From: Linnemannia elongata
Lineage: Eukaryota > Mortierellomycota > Mortierellomycetes > Mortierellales > Mortierellaceae
Assembly: GCA_036320915.1 (NCBI GenBank)
Contig: JAXBDG010000009.1
Coordinates: forward strand, 1,860,001 to 1,924,000
Direction of reading: 5' to 3'
DNA length: 64,000 nt
Positions 1 through 13,100 of this stretch are shown here, piece after piece. Position 1 is the stretch's first letter; every line of letters begins with the position of its first letter. The notes beneath the pieces were generated by a model that worked only from the letters and a program-made list of their open reading frames with translations, ran no database searches and was not told where the DNA came from. A program made the position numbers and the translations under genes.

Positions 1-1526
1 TAGGGCAGGGGGGGAGGGGGAGGAGGAGGAGAAGGAGAAGGAGGGAGGGAGGGAGGGAGGGAGACAGAACAGGACACGGTGAAGAGAAAAGGGAAAAGAG
101 AAACGAGAAAAAGAAACGACCAACGGAGAAGAGACAGACAGGCAACCAAGAGAAGAGGGGGGAGCCGGTGCCTGAAAAAAAGGAGGGCGCAAAAAGAAAA
201 GAGTGTTAAAGAGAGAGAGAGAGAGAGAGAGGGAGAAAAAGTCAAATAAAAACGCTCGAAGCGGATTGGCTCACTCTCTCATTCTCTTCCCTCACTCACT
301 CACTCTCTCTCACACTCACTCTCTCTTTCTCTCTTTCTCTCTCTACCATTCGGGCACTCCTTCAACCAAAACGAGGGCTCCACTCCTCTTCTTCTCGTTC
401 TCACTCCACTCAACCCCACCTCTCAACAATTATTCAACTCAACTCCACGCTCACTCTCTCTCCAACTATCTCTCTCTCTCTCTCTTTCATTTCTCTCACT
501 GATCCTTCTTCATATTTTATACTTCCGTCTGCCGTTTGCCTTTTGTTTCCCTTCTTCATATCCGTCTCGCCTCATGAAATTGGCCTGGCCTAGTCTGGTC
601 TGGCCTTGTCTCTGTGTGCCGTTTTATCCACATAGCATTTGCTTGGACGTCAAGAAGCAACAACCAACAACCAAAAAATAAAAAAAAACCACTCCGACCA
701 ACAAGGAAATGCCCTTTTCTCCTTTACACCATCATTAATTCACCACATCACCAGGCCCTTTTTGTCTTTCTCTCTGTCGTTTTTTTTTTTTTTTGTTGTG
801 TTTGTGTGCCAAGCGAATTCATTTCCTTTTTTTTTTACCTCTTTCATTTTTCACTTTCACTTCCACTTTTCACTCTCCTACTCGCCCTTTCTTCCCATGA
901 AAACTCTAAGCTTTGGCTTTCTTGTTTTTTAGTGAAGCGATGAACGAGACCATATTTCATACTTCGAGCGCTCATAGGTTCTTCGTTCCTAGCAAAGCAA
1001 TTAATATTGTCGTGGGAGGGAGGCAATGACTTCAATCGCAATGTGGCCGTGCAGGTTGATACATAGCGCTAATCATGACGACGTGTAATTGGTTGTCGTC
1101 ATGTGATCATCTCCCGCTTAGCCCCCTGAATACGAAGAAGGCAGCGCAACCATCGACTTATCTCCTTCTCCTTCGCAACTCACTTCCACCCCCACTTCCC
1201 TCCTTCCTCCGCAACAATAACCAAAAACCGCGCTTATCACCACTACCACGTTTCTCTACCTTCCTCCTTCTCAAACACTTCTTTCCTTGTCTATCCTATC
1301 CTCCTTCCTTCAAACGGACACTTTTCCTTTTCTCGGTTCCCATCCCCAGGACACGGACCTCTCTCTCACACCATACTCACCACCCACGCACACAACTCTC
1401 ACTCGACTTTCTCACTCTCTCTCACTCTCACACCCACTCTCACTCTCTTTCTCTCTCTCTCAGCTTGACCTTCACAAAAACAAGGCGACACAAAAAACAA
1501 GCGCGCAACAAGGAAACGCCACGACC
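1..1526. promoter_or_regulatory. Gene-free leader upstream of ATE1; simple repeats
   Basis: No coding region is supported here. The first 240 bases are strongly purine-rich, with GGGA repeats around 42-62 and a GA dinucleotide run around 210-231. From about 270 to 520 and again from 1340 to 1470 the strand becomes CT-rich (CTCTCT and CACTCT runs), a pattern that recurs just upstream of many start codons in this window. Open frames here are low-complexity by-products of these runs. I infer that the distal part of a promoter and the 5' untranslated region of the ATE1 gene lie here. Confidence 0.5.
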
Positions 1527-4447
1527 ATGTCCGAACAACAGCAGCAACCTTACAGCATTGTCAAGCCCGTCGGGTTCACGATTGCCTCATGTGGCTACTG
1601 CCACAGCGACAACTCTGCCCACGTCTACGGTGCTTTCGCGTACAAGCTCACTTGCCAGGTACTTTTGTTATACTATTCTACCCTTTTTTTTCCATTCTCG
1701 CTTCACCACAGGACTGAGATGGGAATGAATGTTTAAAATGAGGGCAGCAACGAATGACATGCCACTCTTTCTCACACCTCCTTTCCTTCTTCACCGCGGT
1801 CCTGTTTTTCACGTTTCAACCCTTGCGAAAATATCACAAAGAGAAGCGAGGAGGCTATGTTATGTGACCTGTCATTTTTTTTTGATGTGGCCCAGGAAGA
1901 GTTCCACAGAAGTGGGCGAAAGGGGGTGGAGGGGAGGGGCACTCCAATCGGCCTCCTGTTATGTGAACATCCACTCCACTCAACTCCACCCAACGCAACT
2001 TCTCAACGACATCTCTCTCTTCGGTACCCTTTACTTTCGACCCCCTTCTTTCGTTCTCTTTCCCCACACACATTGTCAAAAGTACTAACCAAAAATAACT
2101 CCTTATGCTCCCTTGGGTGACTTCTAGGACTATCAAGACCTCATTGACCATGGCTGGAGAAGGTATTTATTTACATGTCAAGCCAAATCGTGGGGGAGCG
2201 AGCCCTCCACACATTCTGCCGCCGCACATACCTTTTACTCACTCGTTCTTTGCTACTGTTACTACAAAAGCTAACTCCTCCTTTTTGGTAACCATCCTCC
2301 CCTAGATATGGCCTCTACCTTTACAAGCCAAACCTCAGGGATAGGTAATTCACTGTTCGCTTTGAACTTATCCTCCAATACCAACTAAGGCTCGCTGCAT
2401 GTGGGAGATTTCAAAAATTTGAATCGCATAGAGCGACCTGTGCTGACCTGACCTCTTTCTCTTCCTGTCTCATATCTCCTATCTCTCGACACCAACACAA
2501 CACGCCATTCATCATTACCATCAACAGCTGCTGCCGACAGTACACGATTCGGTAATTACCCTAGGTTATTTTTTTTTCTTCACCAAGCCATTGTCTTTAT
2601 TGCCTCCGCCAAAGAACCGCTCTGATAGATTCTCTCTTACCCATAGGTTGAATGCCTCAGAGTTCAAGCCCTCCAAGGGTCAGAGACGAACGGTGGCTCG
2701 CATCAACCGGTACATGAGGAACCAATATGTCCCGCTCAAGATCTCCAGAGAGAGCATGGTTCGCGAGGACACTAGCGCTTTGGATGAACACAGCCCCAGC
2801 CCCGAACCACCACACGGCACAACCCATGGCCCGCGCCGGAAATCACTTTCTCCTCCTCTTGGTAGAATTGAAAACTCCTACGCCGACTTTCTTCACACGA
2901 TCCATGCCACAGACATGGACAAGATGGAGCCCGGATCTGACTGGAAGCAGTTCAAGGTGAGTTGTATGGGCGAAATAACTTTCGGAATCTTTACACTGCA
3001 ATGAAAACATGGATACATGTTCATCACTCTCACACTGTTTTCGATCGTACCACTCTAGGTCGTCTTGGAGCCTGCGCATTTCACCCAGGAAAAGTACGAT
3101 CTTTACTGCGAGTACCAAAAGGGCATTCACCATGTCTCGTCTTCCTTGCTTTCTCGAGGATCGTTTGATAATAGCGTTGCTCGTTCCCCTCTCATTGTAA
3201 GTGTCGTTTGCATGTCGTTTGGTTTGTATGCCTCTCTTGCGGAAGTGTGCTGTTGGACCTGACTCTAACGCGCGATGCTCGTTATTTTTTTTAGTCCGAG
3301 TCCTCTATCCAGCACGCGTTGGGCTTCAACGGATATGGCACTTACCATCAATGCTACTATGTCGACAACAAGCTGGTAGCTGTTGCTGTTCTCGACATTC
3401 TCCCTCGATGCATCTCCTCCGACTATTTCTACTATGACCCATCTTTGTCCAGCTTGTCTCTGGGCAAATACAGCACGTTGAGGGAGATTGCCCTTGTCCA
3501 GGACATCAAGGCCATCCCGGGATACGAGTCAATGGAGTACTACACAATGGGCCACTATGTTCACTCTGCCCCCAAGACACACTACAAGACCATGTATCAC
3601 CCCTCATTTCTCTTAGACCCTGTAAAGTCATTACGCCCATTCAAAGAAAAAGTCGCGTAGTTTTGAGATCCAGCCAATTTCACGAAACTGGAGAACTGAC
3701 CATTCATAAAATTCCCGCACAATTCGTCTAATAGGAGACCTACGACTGGATGCCCTTTGAAAAGTGCGAACATATCCTTCAGTCCAAGCGGTACTACTCT
3801 TTCAGTGAGTCTGAGCGCTTCCACCCACGCGTCAAGGGATTGCTGATCACCATGGCGGCAGAGAGAAGAGCAAGAGAAAAGTCGAGAGGCTCCAAGGGTT
3901 CCAGCCCTCCTTCCAACGATAGCCGCCACATGGAGTTGGATCCCTCGACTGACGCTGAAGTCGAGGGACTGAGCGTACAGGACCACACTGATCACGCGTT
4001 GAGTAGCAGCGATGAAGAAGGACATAAGAGAAAGCGATCCAATGAGTTTTCTCACACTCCCAAGGAGCTTATGCGCAGTGGCAAACGGCCTTCATTGACC
4101 CCTCCTCCCTCCGAGTCACTCTTGACCCCCCCTGGCATGATGAATCCTGACGATGTCACAGACCACGACCTCTCGCAGCTTGTTGTCTTTCAAGGGGATC
4201 GTGCTTTGATGCTGACGGTAAACACGCTTTTTTTTTTTTTTTTTTTTTTTTTTTGCGTGATCCAAGGACGCATTAACCGTTCATATGTGCATGAACTGTA
4301 TGGAGTACTTAGCTATAACGATTGTGTATCATTGATTTTTAGGACTCCGAGTCGTTCAAGAACAACAAGGACGTTGCCAAGGCCATGCGCGATTACTATG
4401 CCGCCATTGGGCCCACCTTGGCTCCTCGGATGCTTATCTTTGCTTAA
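1527..4447 (+). CDS. ATE1: Arginyl-tRNA--protein transferase (Ate1), 9 exons
   Basis: This enzyme moves arginine from Arg-tRNA to N-terminal Asp or Glu, feeding proteins into the Arg/N-degron route to the proteasome. Predicted exons are 1527-1658, 2128-2162, 2306-2344, 2528-2551, 2647-2956, 3059-3196, 3295-3621, 3735-4217 and 4343-4447. All have GT-AG introns and the frame is kept, giving 530 aa. The N-terminal domain has the C-x2-C pair (C22, C25) and a Cys-Cys pair (C70-C71) that the family uses for cofactor binding. GWRR, YKPNLRDR and QYTIR segments follow, split over three tiny exons. The C-terminal domain (GFNGYGTYHQCYY, LPRCISSDYFYYDP) is the conserved catalytic fold. A disordered Ser-rich insert lies near residues 380-480. 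Intron 8 carries a T27 run. The ATG is chosen because it directly precedes the conserved Cys domain. Confidence 0.93.
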
Positions 4448-4700
4448 AGCGGCAGGCAATTTACTTTCTTGACCTTGGTTTGCTTTTAATGTCGGCCTTT
4501 TTTTTTTTGCGATACTCTTCTGCACAGCGCGTTCCCTGGGCTTTGAATAAAAAGCATACGAACAAGAATGCCGATTTGTTTGTCTGGCAAGAGAGAGTAT
4601 TGTGTAGGGGCATTAAGAGTGGGTCGTAGGTTGATCTTTATTAGGGCGAATGAATCCTTGGAGATGTTTATACTTTGAACGAGCGAAGTTGTAGTCGCCA

Positions 4701-6369
4701 CTATGAGTCTACCTCGTCTTCCTCGGGTTCGAGTCCGTCATCCACTATGACAAAGAAGAAAAGGTTGTCAAAGAAGACAGGCGTAGGGTGAGGAGCTGTA
4801 AGCAGATCAAGTTGATCCACAAGAGTGCGACGTGCAAAGCAGGTGACTTTAGTGTTTCCTTGTACGTCTTACCTCTTCGGCGGAAAATGGTGATCTCCTG
4901 TTGCTTGAAGTAGCGTCTGTGTTCCTCGTCGACCAACACAAGATTCAGATAGTACCTCGTGGAAAACTTTTTGTTCACTGTTCGATTGTAAGGCGCAAAG
5001 AAGAAGCAACAAAGAACGTCAGATATCTATCACTTCAACAATCATGGGCAGATCACATCTGCAAGGTAAGTGGGATCTTTTCCTGTATGCCTTTTTGTCT
5101 CTGTACCTTCTCGGAATGTAGGGGTGAGCTCAAATCCTCCGAGAAAGAGGCGAATGGGGATGGTCTCTCCTCGGACGGGTGCGCCATCCATGATTTCGAA
5201 CTTTGTGATAGTCTCGCTTTCGTTGTACTGGTTCGGGGCGGCTCCTGTGGTCTCACGACGGATGATGGATAGTTCCATGTGCTTGATCTTTATGCGCACC
5301 AGTAAAAAGTAGATCTTGCCTACGATTACGTCCTTTAGGTGATATCTAGAAAAGGGACAAGCGTCTGCATTGCTTAATAAGGTGGCATGATGGACTTGGG
5401 AGTCCATGAGTTAAAGAGAGAAAAAAAAAGACTTACTTGGAGCGGTTGTACTCAAACTCGATGTGTAGGCAGTCCTCGATTCCTACCTCCATCTTGATCG
5501 AGCTGTTGGCGCTCTCAGTGGGCATCACATAAGAGTAGACCCAGATGTCCCGCTCCTTGACCACATCAGCCAGGCGGCGCAAGATGGTGACACGGATGAA
5601 ATATCGGAGCTTGACATTGATCCCATGATAACTTTCGTACATCTTTTCCACATTCTTGAACTCAAAGTCGAGCGTCGTGCTTGCGCGCAGCTCTCCTGGG
5701 ACAGCCAGGTCCTGTTGGAGCGATGAGAACTCGTAATGATTTCCTCGGTCGTAGAATAGCTCTAATGTGTTGTTAATGGAAGGAGAGACAGAAGGTGCTT
5801 TAGACAACAACGCGTGAGAATATACAGGAAGGAGAAGCACCTTGTGACAAGATCAGGTGTTTTGTTTTGCGTGTTATATCGTACCGATGTTGCCGACAAA
5901 CTCGACGCGGATGCCGTTGTGCTCCAGCTTCTTGCCATCCTTGACACGGATCTGGATCTATGCGACCAAGCGAACAAGCAACGATAGCTTGGTGTGAGAA
6001 ACCTCAATGTTGTCTTTCCTCAAGAAGATCTCATACAGCATTGTTGGTTTCACTAGACAACGGACCTTTCCTGCGACAGTCTCGCCATCAAAGTAGAGTG
6101 GGAACTTTTCTCTCCTGTCCTTGTCGACTTTGACCTCAACCATCTTTCTTTCCTCCTCGCCTTTGAATGCGATCTGGATATCGACCGGCGCCGAAAACCC
6201 GAACAAATTCTACTCCGTGAAAAACAGAAAAGTAGTGGTTAGGTGAGTCTGAAAGAAAAAAAATTCAGGGCGCAAGAGAAAAAAAAGTGAGAGCAAGAAC
6301 AGAAGTGGGTGACCGCCGCCCTTCTTGCTCATTCATTGCTGGGTTTCGAAAACTCACGGCCATGGACAT
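4701..6369 (-). CDS. VPS26: Retromer subunit Vps26, 7 exons
   Basis: Arrestin-fold subunit of the retromer cargo-selective trimer (Vps26-Vps29-Vps35), which retrieves receptors from endosomes to the Golgi. Exons on the minus strand are 6369-6358, 6209-6066, 5957-5885, 5761-5437, 5345-5107, 4977-4873 and 4795-4701, which join in frame to 330 aa, close to the usual 300-380. The protein shows the family blocks LFGFSAPVDIQI, SSIKMEVGIEDCLHIEFEY, YHLKDVIVGKIYFLLVRI, EIMDGAPVRGE, IPIRLFL and RYYLNLVLVDEE. The first coding exon is only 12 nt (Met-Ser-Met-Ala), supported by GTGAGT directly after it. The acidic C-terminal exon ends EEDEVDS. The gene is convergent with ATE1, with 253 bp between the two stop codons. 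Identification is firm; only the tiny first exon is open to doubt. Confidence 0.93.
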
Positions 6370-8954
6370 GTTGAACGAGACTTTTTTTTTATGTGTGGAA
6401 TGGAGTGGAGGGGAGAAAAAAAGGCGTTGTGTTTGGCTTGTTGAGAGGAAGAAGGGAAGGAGGGAGGGAAAAGAAAGACAAAAAGTATCCCTGCTGAAGA
6501 GGGCAACAGCCAGGGACAAAACGTCAAAGGGGGGGAAAGGGAGGGAGCATGCCAACCTGACCAAGACAGTCACCAGGATCGAGTGACGTTTCTTTTTCGT
6601 TCAAAAGTGGCAGAGTACTTTTGTCTTTTGATCTTCCTCTCACAAACAGGACCATGTTATGGACCATCAGCAAAGACCAACACTTCAATAAACATCAAGG
6701 ATTCAATCATCAGACTCGCTCTTGTGCCGCACTATCAGGATATTGGAGTCTGCCTTTCTATTCCTTCTTTTAACGTTTTCACAGTGAGCAAAGGACTGAC
6801 GCCAACACGCTTCTTAAAAACACCATCATCCCTCTAGCACATCCTCAACATCATGCCGTTGCTTCAAACCCTGGTTGATGATAACCTCTCACAAATGACG
6901 AGCGTCCTCTTCCATGTTGGTCTACGTTTGCTTATCCGTAAGCTACGCAGATCAATAAAAAAAAGGGATCAATGAGAGTCGAACAGAAATCTGACAGGGG
7001 ATGGCGCGTGCAAGGTGCAGGGATATTCCTTTTTTTTATATTCTTCTTTCTCCGTTATTACGTGTTTTTCTCAATTCTCTTTCCATCTCAATTGGCATTG
7101 TCACCGCCACTGTAAAGTTGCTATCGCCAGCACAAACCAGGAAAGCGAGCATCAGGACTCAAAGTGGCGACGAATTATCAGCACTCTTTTCTTTTCCAAC
7201 TTTCACGAGCGGCATTGAAGGCTTTTTGGGGTACACTCGCGGAAAATGCAGTTGATTGTTTGCGCCTATGACGACAACTCAGCGACACCGCCGAAAGCAA
7301 ATTCAGGATCCTGGGTTTATTTGACTCCAGTCCTGTAACGTGTGGCATTCAAAAGTTTTCAATCGGATTGGATTCATCGCACCCTTTGCATTGCGGACTG
7401 TATCAGGACTGTGCCTTTTTGACCCGTTTTTGTGTTTGGTGGAAGAACCAGAGGTGCTACCTTAGTTTGATCGATCGTTTTTGTTCTTTTTGTTTTGTTT
7501 TCTTCCGAGAGTCTGTGATGATCGAAGCGGCAGTGTGAATAAGGATAGCATTTCCTCAATCAGGTACTGGTGTTCAATTGGGCAATAAGGAAGAGATGGC
7601 AAAAAGGCACAAGGATGAAGATCTGGAAATAATTAGGACCCAGTACACTGCCCCCCCGCCCTTTGTTTTTCCCTAATGATGAGATATTTAAGGCATGTTT
7701 GATCTGCTCCATATCCCGCCTTATAAAACTGTTTCACCGTGGAGCTTGTGGATCGGTAACGAGAAAAGAGAGGACACAAGGGTCAGCCAATGGTGGAAGA
7801 TGTGAGGATTTGTTCAAGAACAGAGAGACATTGCCACGGACTATCGAAGGAAGAAAAAAAAGAGGACAACAGAGCATGGGTTGGATAATGTGTGTTTTTG
7901 TCAAGCTAAGTCAGATTTAAGGCAATCGCATTTTCTCTCATCCTTTGCCCGAGAGCAAAGGGGCTGCTTGTTGCATTAACGCTCGGCTCTCCCTTTGTTG
8001 AACTAAGATGCATAAGGTTGTCCTTTTTGACCATTCGACTGATCGCAGCTTGACACTAAAAAGACCTCACCATCCACAACAATTCATCGTTCTTGTTCCT
8101 TGACGTCTTTTTTTCTTCTTCCTTCATTTGTCCACTCTTGGCTTTGCCGAGAGACAATCCTTGTCTGCTCGAGTTCATTTGTCGTTCCCTACATTTTATC
8201 CCCCCGGCTGATCCGTTCATTCTTCATCGATTTGCTGGTCTATGAGCCCATGGTGTCTACGACAGGAAAAAGGCGGGGGCGAGTAATAGCATGATGATCT
8301 TGTTTTCATATCTGAAGGGATCCTTTCCACTTTTTTTTTTTCTTTTTTTGTTTCGTTGTATTGATGAATGAGATTAACGGGTTCCATGCATACACACACA
8401 TGACAGTGTGGAGAACGACAAACGGCCTTGTGTAGAACTGGTCCAAAAGAAGCCTTACCCGCTCGCTTCCGACCGAGTGAACTGGCTCGATGGTACCCAT
8501 AATGTTTCACTCTCATGGTTTTTTTCTTCTCGTTCTTGTTGTGCCTCGATCGTTCTTCGCCTTATTGCTGAAGCGCTTGCTTGCTGACTGAGCACACGAG
8601 TTCCCAGCTTATCATCTCCAGGCGGCAGTGCCTATGTCCCAGCCACTCATTCAAGCCATCCCTGCCATTCGTGTCTCTTTTCTTTTTCTCTTTTTTTTTT
8701 TTCCTTCTTTCTCTCTTTTTTTTTTGTTCTTTTTTTCCTTCACTTTCCTTTTTCTCTCCCTTAATCTGCGCATGGGCCTCCAAGATAAAAAGGCCTCTCC
8801 TCTTCGCTCACCCTTTTGTTTTTTTCACTTTTCTTCCCTTCCCCACCCTTCCCCACCCTTCAAATCAAATCAAACCAAACCATCCATCACCCACCCTCAC
8901 CCACACAACCCCAACAACCACCTCACACGCACACCAACACACATCACAGCCAAC
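6370..8954. other. 2.6-kb gap between VPS26 and orphan gene; no gene seen
   Basis: I see only short open frames without family resemblance or consistent splice structure. The left end presumably holds the VPS26 promoter. The right end (about 8660-8954) is a T-rich then CCA/CAC-rich tract running into the ATG at 8955, a typical leader for this genome. No tRNA could be folded by eye. Small non-coding RNA genes cannot be excluded. Confidence 0.4.
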
Positions 8955-9542
8955 ATGGATTTCTTTGCCAAAGCTTACACTGAAGAGCCTCAGCCAGACC
9001 CTTCTCTATACATGGACTCGTCAAAGTACTCGACCCGCCGTACCGGTCAAGGCTACGGATGCGAGTCCAACTCCCACCTTCGTCGAGCCTCCTCTGGTCT
9101 CGAGGCCGACCTCGGACAGAAGCACTTTCTTGGATTCTCACACCACCCAACCCATGACCACAACACCGTCGGCTCACCCTCGATCAAGAACAGTCATCAA
9201 GGAAACGAGCGCCACAATATCTCCGTCAGAACCGGCGCCTCTATAGTTTCCCACGACGCCCATGCTGTCGGTAAGGATTGTACCTCCCCTACGTCGCCTT
9301 CACTCCACAGACGTACGTCGGTCTCGAACCCTTGTCTGCTCCACCACACCAACACGAACGGATCTGGTTGTGTCCGACCACCCATCATGCCCCGCACCAT
9401 GAGCTCGTCCCACGCGGACCATGGCTCTGCTCACTCCGAGAATCATGCCAGCAAGCAGAGTCGCCCCGAATTTGGTCATGGTCGGTCGTTCTCTGCTGGT
9501 CATCGATCCACCATTGCCGAGAATCCCCGCGTTCACTTTTAA
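8955..9542 (+). CDS. Orphan Ser/His-rich protein, 195 aa
   Basis: Unrecognised single-exon gene. The predicted 195-aa product is rich in Ser, His, Thr, Asn and Arg, has no membrane segment or signal peptide, and is probably disordered. The start is chosen because the frame upstream is a low-complexity CT/CA leader, while codon use becomes gene-like exactly at ATG 8955. The N-terminus MDFFAKAYTEEP is the least repetitive part. Short Arg-Arg-x-Ser-like sites (LRRAS, HRRTS) would suit basophilic kinases, which is inference only. A possible 40-nt intron (GTAAGG at 9271 to CAG at 9310) exists, but it is very short and removing it shortens the frame, so I leave it unspliced. An AATAAA at 9612-9617 supports a real transcript. 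No function can be given. Confidence 0.55.
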   Translation: MDFFAKAYTEEPQPDPSLYMDSSKYSTRRTGQGYGCESNSHLRRASSGLEADLGQKHFLGFSHHPTHDHNTVGSPSIKNSHQGNERHNISVRTGASIVSHDAHAVGKDCTSPTSPSLHRRTSVSNPCLLHHTNTNGSGCVRPPIMPRTMSSSHADHGSAHSENHASKQSRPEFGHGRSFSAGHRSTIAENPRVHF

Positions 9543-10139
9543 GCGTCCCTCCAGCATTATCACTCACTTCTTGCTATGGTGCTAATTTGCAATCATGGTA
9601 GCTTTTCTGTAAATAAACACTGTGTATTTTATCATCATCGCTTGTTTGTTTGTGTTGTTCGTTTGCGTTTGTGGACGTTTTTTTTTTTAAGACAAACAAA
9701 CGCTTTGTGCAGCGTGAACCAGACGCATTTACACGACACATGAAGGGGTCCACCCTTACCTGTGATTGTGCTTCACGCAGAGTGTTGAAAGGAGCATCGA
9801 CTTTTCACTGCAGTTAGTCAGATGGGGTCATCGAGGAATGAATAAGGGTGAGGAAGACATTCCGATATCGACTCGATAGATAAACATGACTGCCCCCGTG
9901 TGTGTGTGTGTATGTGCGCTTCTCCCTCCTTGACCTCCTTGCCACTCTTTTATCTCGCTATTGTCCTCTTCACCTTTTTAGTCATTCCTCACTCCATGGC
10001 CCATAACTTCTGAACCACTTTGTCATTCGTTCATTCTCTTGCTCTTTTTCCACCCACCCAGTACAAAATACAACAGATAAGATAACCACCATAGTAACAG
10101 GGCTCTCACTTACAGAAGGCGCATACACCTTTCCCAAAA
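9543..10139. other. Intergenic: 3' end of orphan gene and promoter of fucosyltransferase-like gene
   Basis: Contains AATAAA at 9612-9617, a short T run near 9680, a TG dinucleotide run at about 9899-9911, and CT-rich sequence before the next start codon. No gene is visible. Confidence 0.5.
9612..9617 (+). terminator. Poly(A) signal AATAAA
   Basis: AATAAA lies 70 nt past the stop of the orphan gene and is followed by T/GT-rich sequence, as expected for a cleavage and polyadenylation region. Confidence 0.5.
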
Positions 10140-13100
10140 ATGGATGGTCCTCAAAGGAATATGACGGCAACAGGGCGGGAAGACGACCATGACCACCTGC
10201 AGCAACAGCGACAACGACAAGAAACAAGTAAAGAAGGGTGTGGTAGTGCTGACGCCTTGCGAGACCAATTGCCAGCTATCCGGATCCAGACGCGACTCTT
10301 GCACCAGAGCTCAGCATCACCACCAAGACAACAGGAGCAGCAGCAGCGTGGGCAGAAGTCGGGTGGTGTGGATATAGGAGGAGGGGGAAGTAGTGGCGTG
10401 TTGCTGAGTGCTCAGAGCGATATAAGTGACCGGACCGTATTTGACTGGCAGGTACAAGACCACCGTCGTCACTACAGTCCTCATCCAACGCCGTCTTCCT
10501 TTCCTGGGGGCGGTGATCGACACGCCACGCCTGGGATTGAGATCCGTCAAGGCAAGGACAATGACAAGTGGATACCGCCACCATCACTGCCTTTACCGCT
10601 GTCCACTCTTTCAAACCAGGAGCCGAAACACCAATATCGAGACCAACAGCACTTGGCGACACCGTACCAGCAGCAGCAGCAGAACCGATCTTGGTCATCC
10701 ACAACTGCAACACCCTCCAGGGATTGGGCGCGACAGACGCGGAGATGGCTACAACAGTACCTGAGTATCGAGACAACATCTAGTCATCATCACGACCATG
10801 CCGACCAACACTCGCCCTTTATTGCCTCGGATGATTCTCCTCTTGCTTCGGCTTCGTCTTCGACCTCCTCCTCCTCCACCTTGCTGAGCGAAGGGGCCTT
10901 CTATTCTCGCCACCATCCATACTTTCAGGATCACCGACACCCTTCTTCTCCTTCTTCAACCTCCTCTTCAACCTCCTCTTCAGCCACTTTTCTGTCACCG
11001 GGGGACATGGAGTCTGCTAAGCAATATGAGATGTATGGGGATCGATTCTTTTGGCGGTCTCCTCTCACCTCCCGACGGTCTCCTAGAGGCTTCTCTTTTC
11101 CTTTCCACTTACCGAGAGTGTGGATTGGTGAGTTTGGTAGAGGCTGGAACAGGACAAGCGCTGCGACATCCACACCATCGAAATCATCGGCTTGCCTAAG
11201 ACTGTTCACTCGGAGGAGGAAGAGGACGTTGTACAAGTGGGCATGGATGGGGTCATTGATGTTGGTCTTGGCACTGGCTATCTACATTGCGATCGTCGGT
11301 GTTTTTAAGATCCATGGATACCTTGTTGCGAGCGGCGGCGAACCAGGAATTGATAGGTTGACGATGAGTGGCAAGACTGTTATGACGAAACATGATGGCA
11401 GTGTTCCAGGTTCGTTCTCTACTCCCACTGCAGGGATTGCGGCTGCACAAGACTCCACAGTAACAGCTGCTGCTGGCCCGATTTGGAGACGACGGGCGGA
11501 GGTTGAAATGGACGATTCTCTTGACTTTTACCCGGACGAGGACGAAGATGACCCATCCGAGGCAGCAAGTTTCATCTCTTGGCTTGCTCAGGCATCCATT
11601 GTTACCCCCGCAATCCAACAGCAGGATCTACAGCAACATCGGCCGCCTCAGCAGTACCAGGAGTATCATGAACCGTCTCGACCATCGCTTTCATCATCAC
11701 GACGACCACAAGGAGAAGCAGGTCAAGAATCATTTTTATTGGAGCCAGAGCGCTACTTCACCTATATGCCCTTTGCTGGTATCAGCAACCAGTTCTATGG
11801 AATGCTGCGAGCCATGTCGATCGCACGAGCACTGGATAGGATCTTAATCTTGCCACCAATCACATCCTCGAGTCATGACAAGTCTCGACAGAATCAAGCA
11901 TGGTCAGAGTTTTTCGATCTGGACGAGTTTCGACGGAGGACAGGGTTGAAGGTGATCGAGTACCAGGATCTGAGAGATCGTGGGTCTTTCCGGGGTCCTA
12001 CTGGTGTTCAAGAGTCTGGATCATCTGTTGGCGCATCGTGGATCCCTTCTTGGGTCAAAGAGGCATCTGCAGGGGAGGCAGCAAAGACGACGTCATCAGT
12101 GGACAAGCGAAGAGGAGGCGAGCGGTACCAACATAGTCTGGGAACAGGAACGAGCACCGTCGATATGACTATGCCCTGTCATGTCACTTGTGGATTCGGA
12201 TCGAAACGCGATCTGGACTTTACAGCCAAGGCGTTTGTACGACAATGGGGGTTCCAATACAAGAAGGAGATGCTCCCAAAGTCACAGTCATCATCTCCCT
12301 CTACACCTGCAAGATCGCCAGTCGACGATTCACCTATCGACCAAACCCGCGATTTTGACAGGATTGTTGAGGCACTCCAAGATGACTCGCTCAAGGGGGA
12401 AGGGTTCCTCTGTATCAGCAACACCTACAAAATCCAGATCTCTCCTGCTGCCATCCCTGTAAGCTTGCTGGTCGACTCGATCGAGTGGCATGAGTTTGGA
12501 CAGCACCTGTTGTTCCAGCCCCGGTTGACACACTTTGTGGATGAGTTCCTGGGCAGGACGTTTGGCGAGCCTCCGGAGGAGAGGGCCAAGTATGGCAACG
12601 ACACTTTTTGGATCTCCCCGTTGCCACTTTCTGGACCTTGGTCGCAGCCTGCTCCAGCGTCTCTTCTCGAACCAGCTCATGTAATGGAGCCAGTGTCGCC
12701 TCAAGATGACTCTCCTCAACTACAGCCGCCTGACCACCCAATTGCCCTGGACGTCGTCGACACGCCGCCGTCATCGCATCTTGCCGCTCCTCCAGCAGAG
12801 TCTCAAGTGTCCGTCTCTTATGCAGCCACAGTAGACCTGACTCCTTGGCCTCCCCTAAGACCATTAATCCAACACACCTTCTTTATGATCCATGCGCGGC
12901 GAGGAGATTTTGAAGCCTACTGCAAGAAGGAGTTCAAGGACAAGCGGTTCGACCAGTGCCTCCCCTCTAACGAGGCATACGTCAGGGTCATCAATGAGTT
13001 GCAGCAGCGTGCACTGAGAGAGAGCGGTGGCCTTGACGATGGTGGTGTCGATGGTGATGGCAAGAATGACGGTTCAGGACATGATCGAATGCTGGAGGAA

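Noticed and set aside
203..502. Open frame of 99 codons in the leader
   Set aside because: It arises from GA and CT simple repeats; composition is entirely low-complexity and there is no homologous motif.
4726..4740. GGTTCGAGTCC, a tRNA B-box-like sequence on the plus strand
   Set aside because: It lies inside the last coding exon of VPS26; no A box, acceptor stem or cloverleaf can be formed around it.
8628..8954. Upstream extension of the orphan gene with a long hydrophobic Phe-rich start
   Set aside because: The Phe-rich part is produced by poly-T and CT runs of the leader; gene-like codons begin only at ATG 8955.
9271..9310. 40-nt intron in the orphan gene
   Set aside because: Splice-like ends are present, but it is shorter than any other intron here and its removal truncates an otherwise continuous, gene-like frame.
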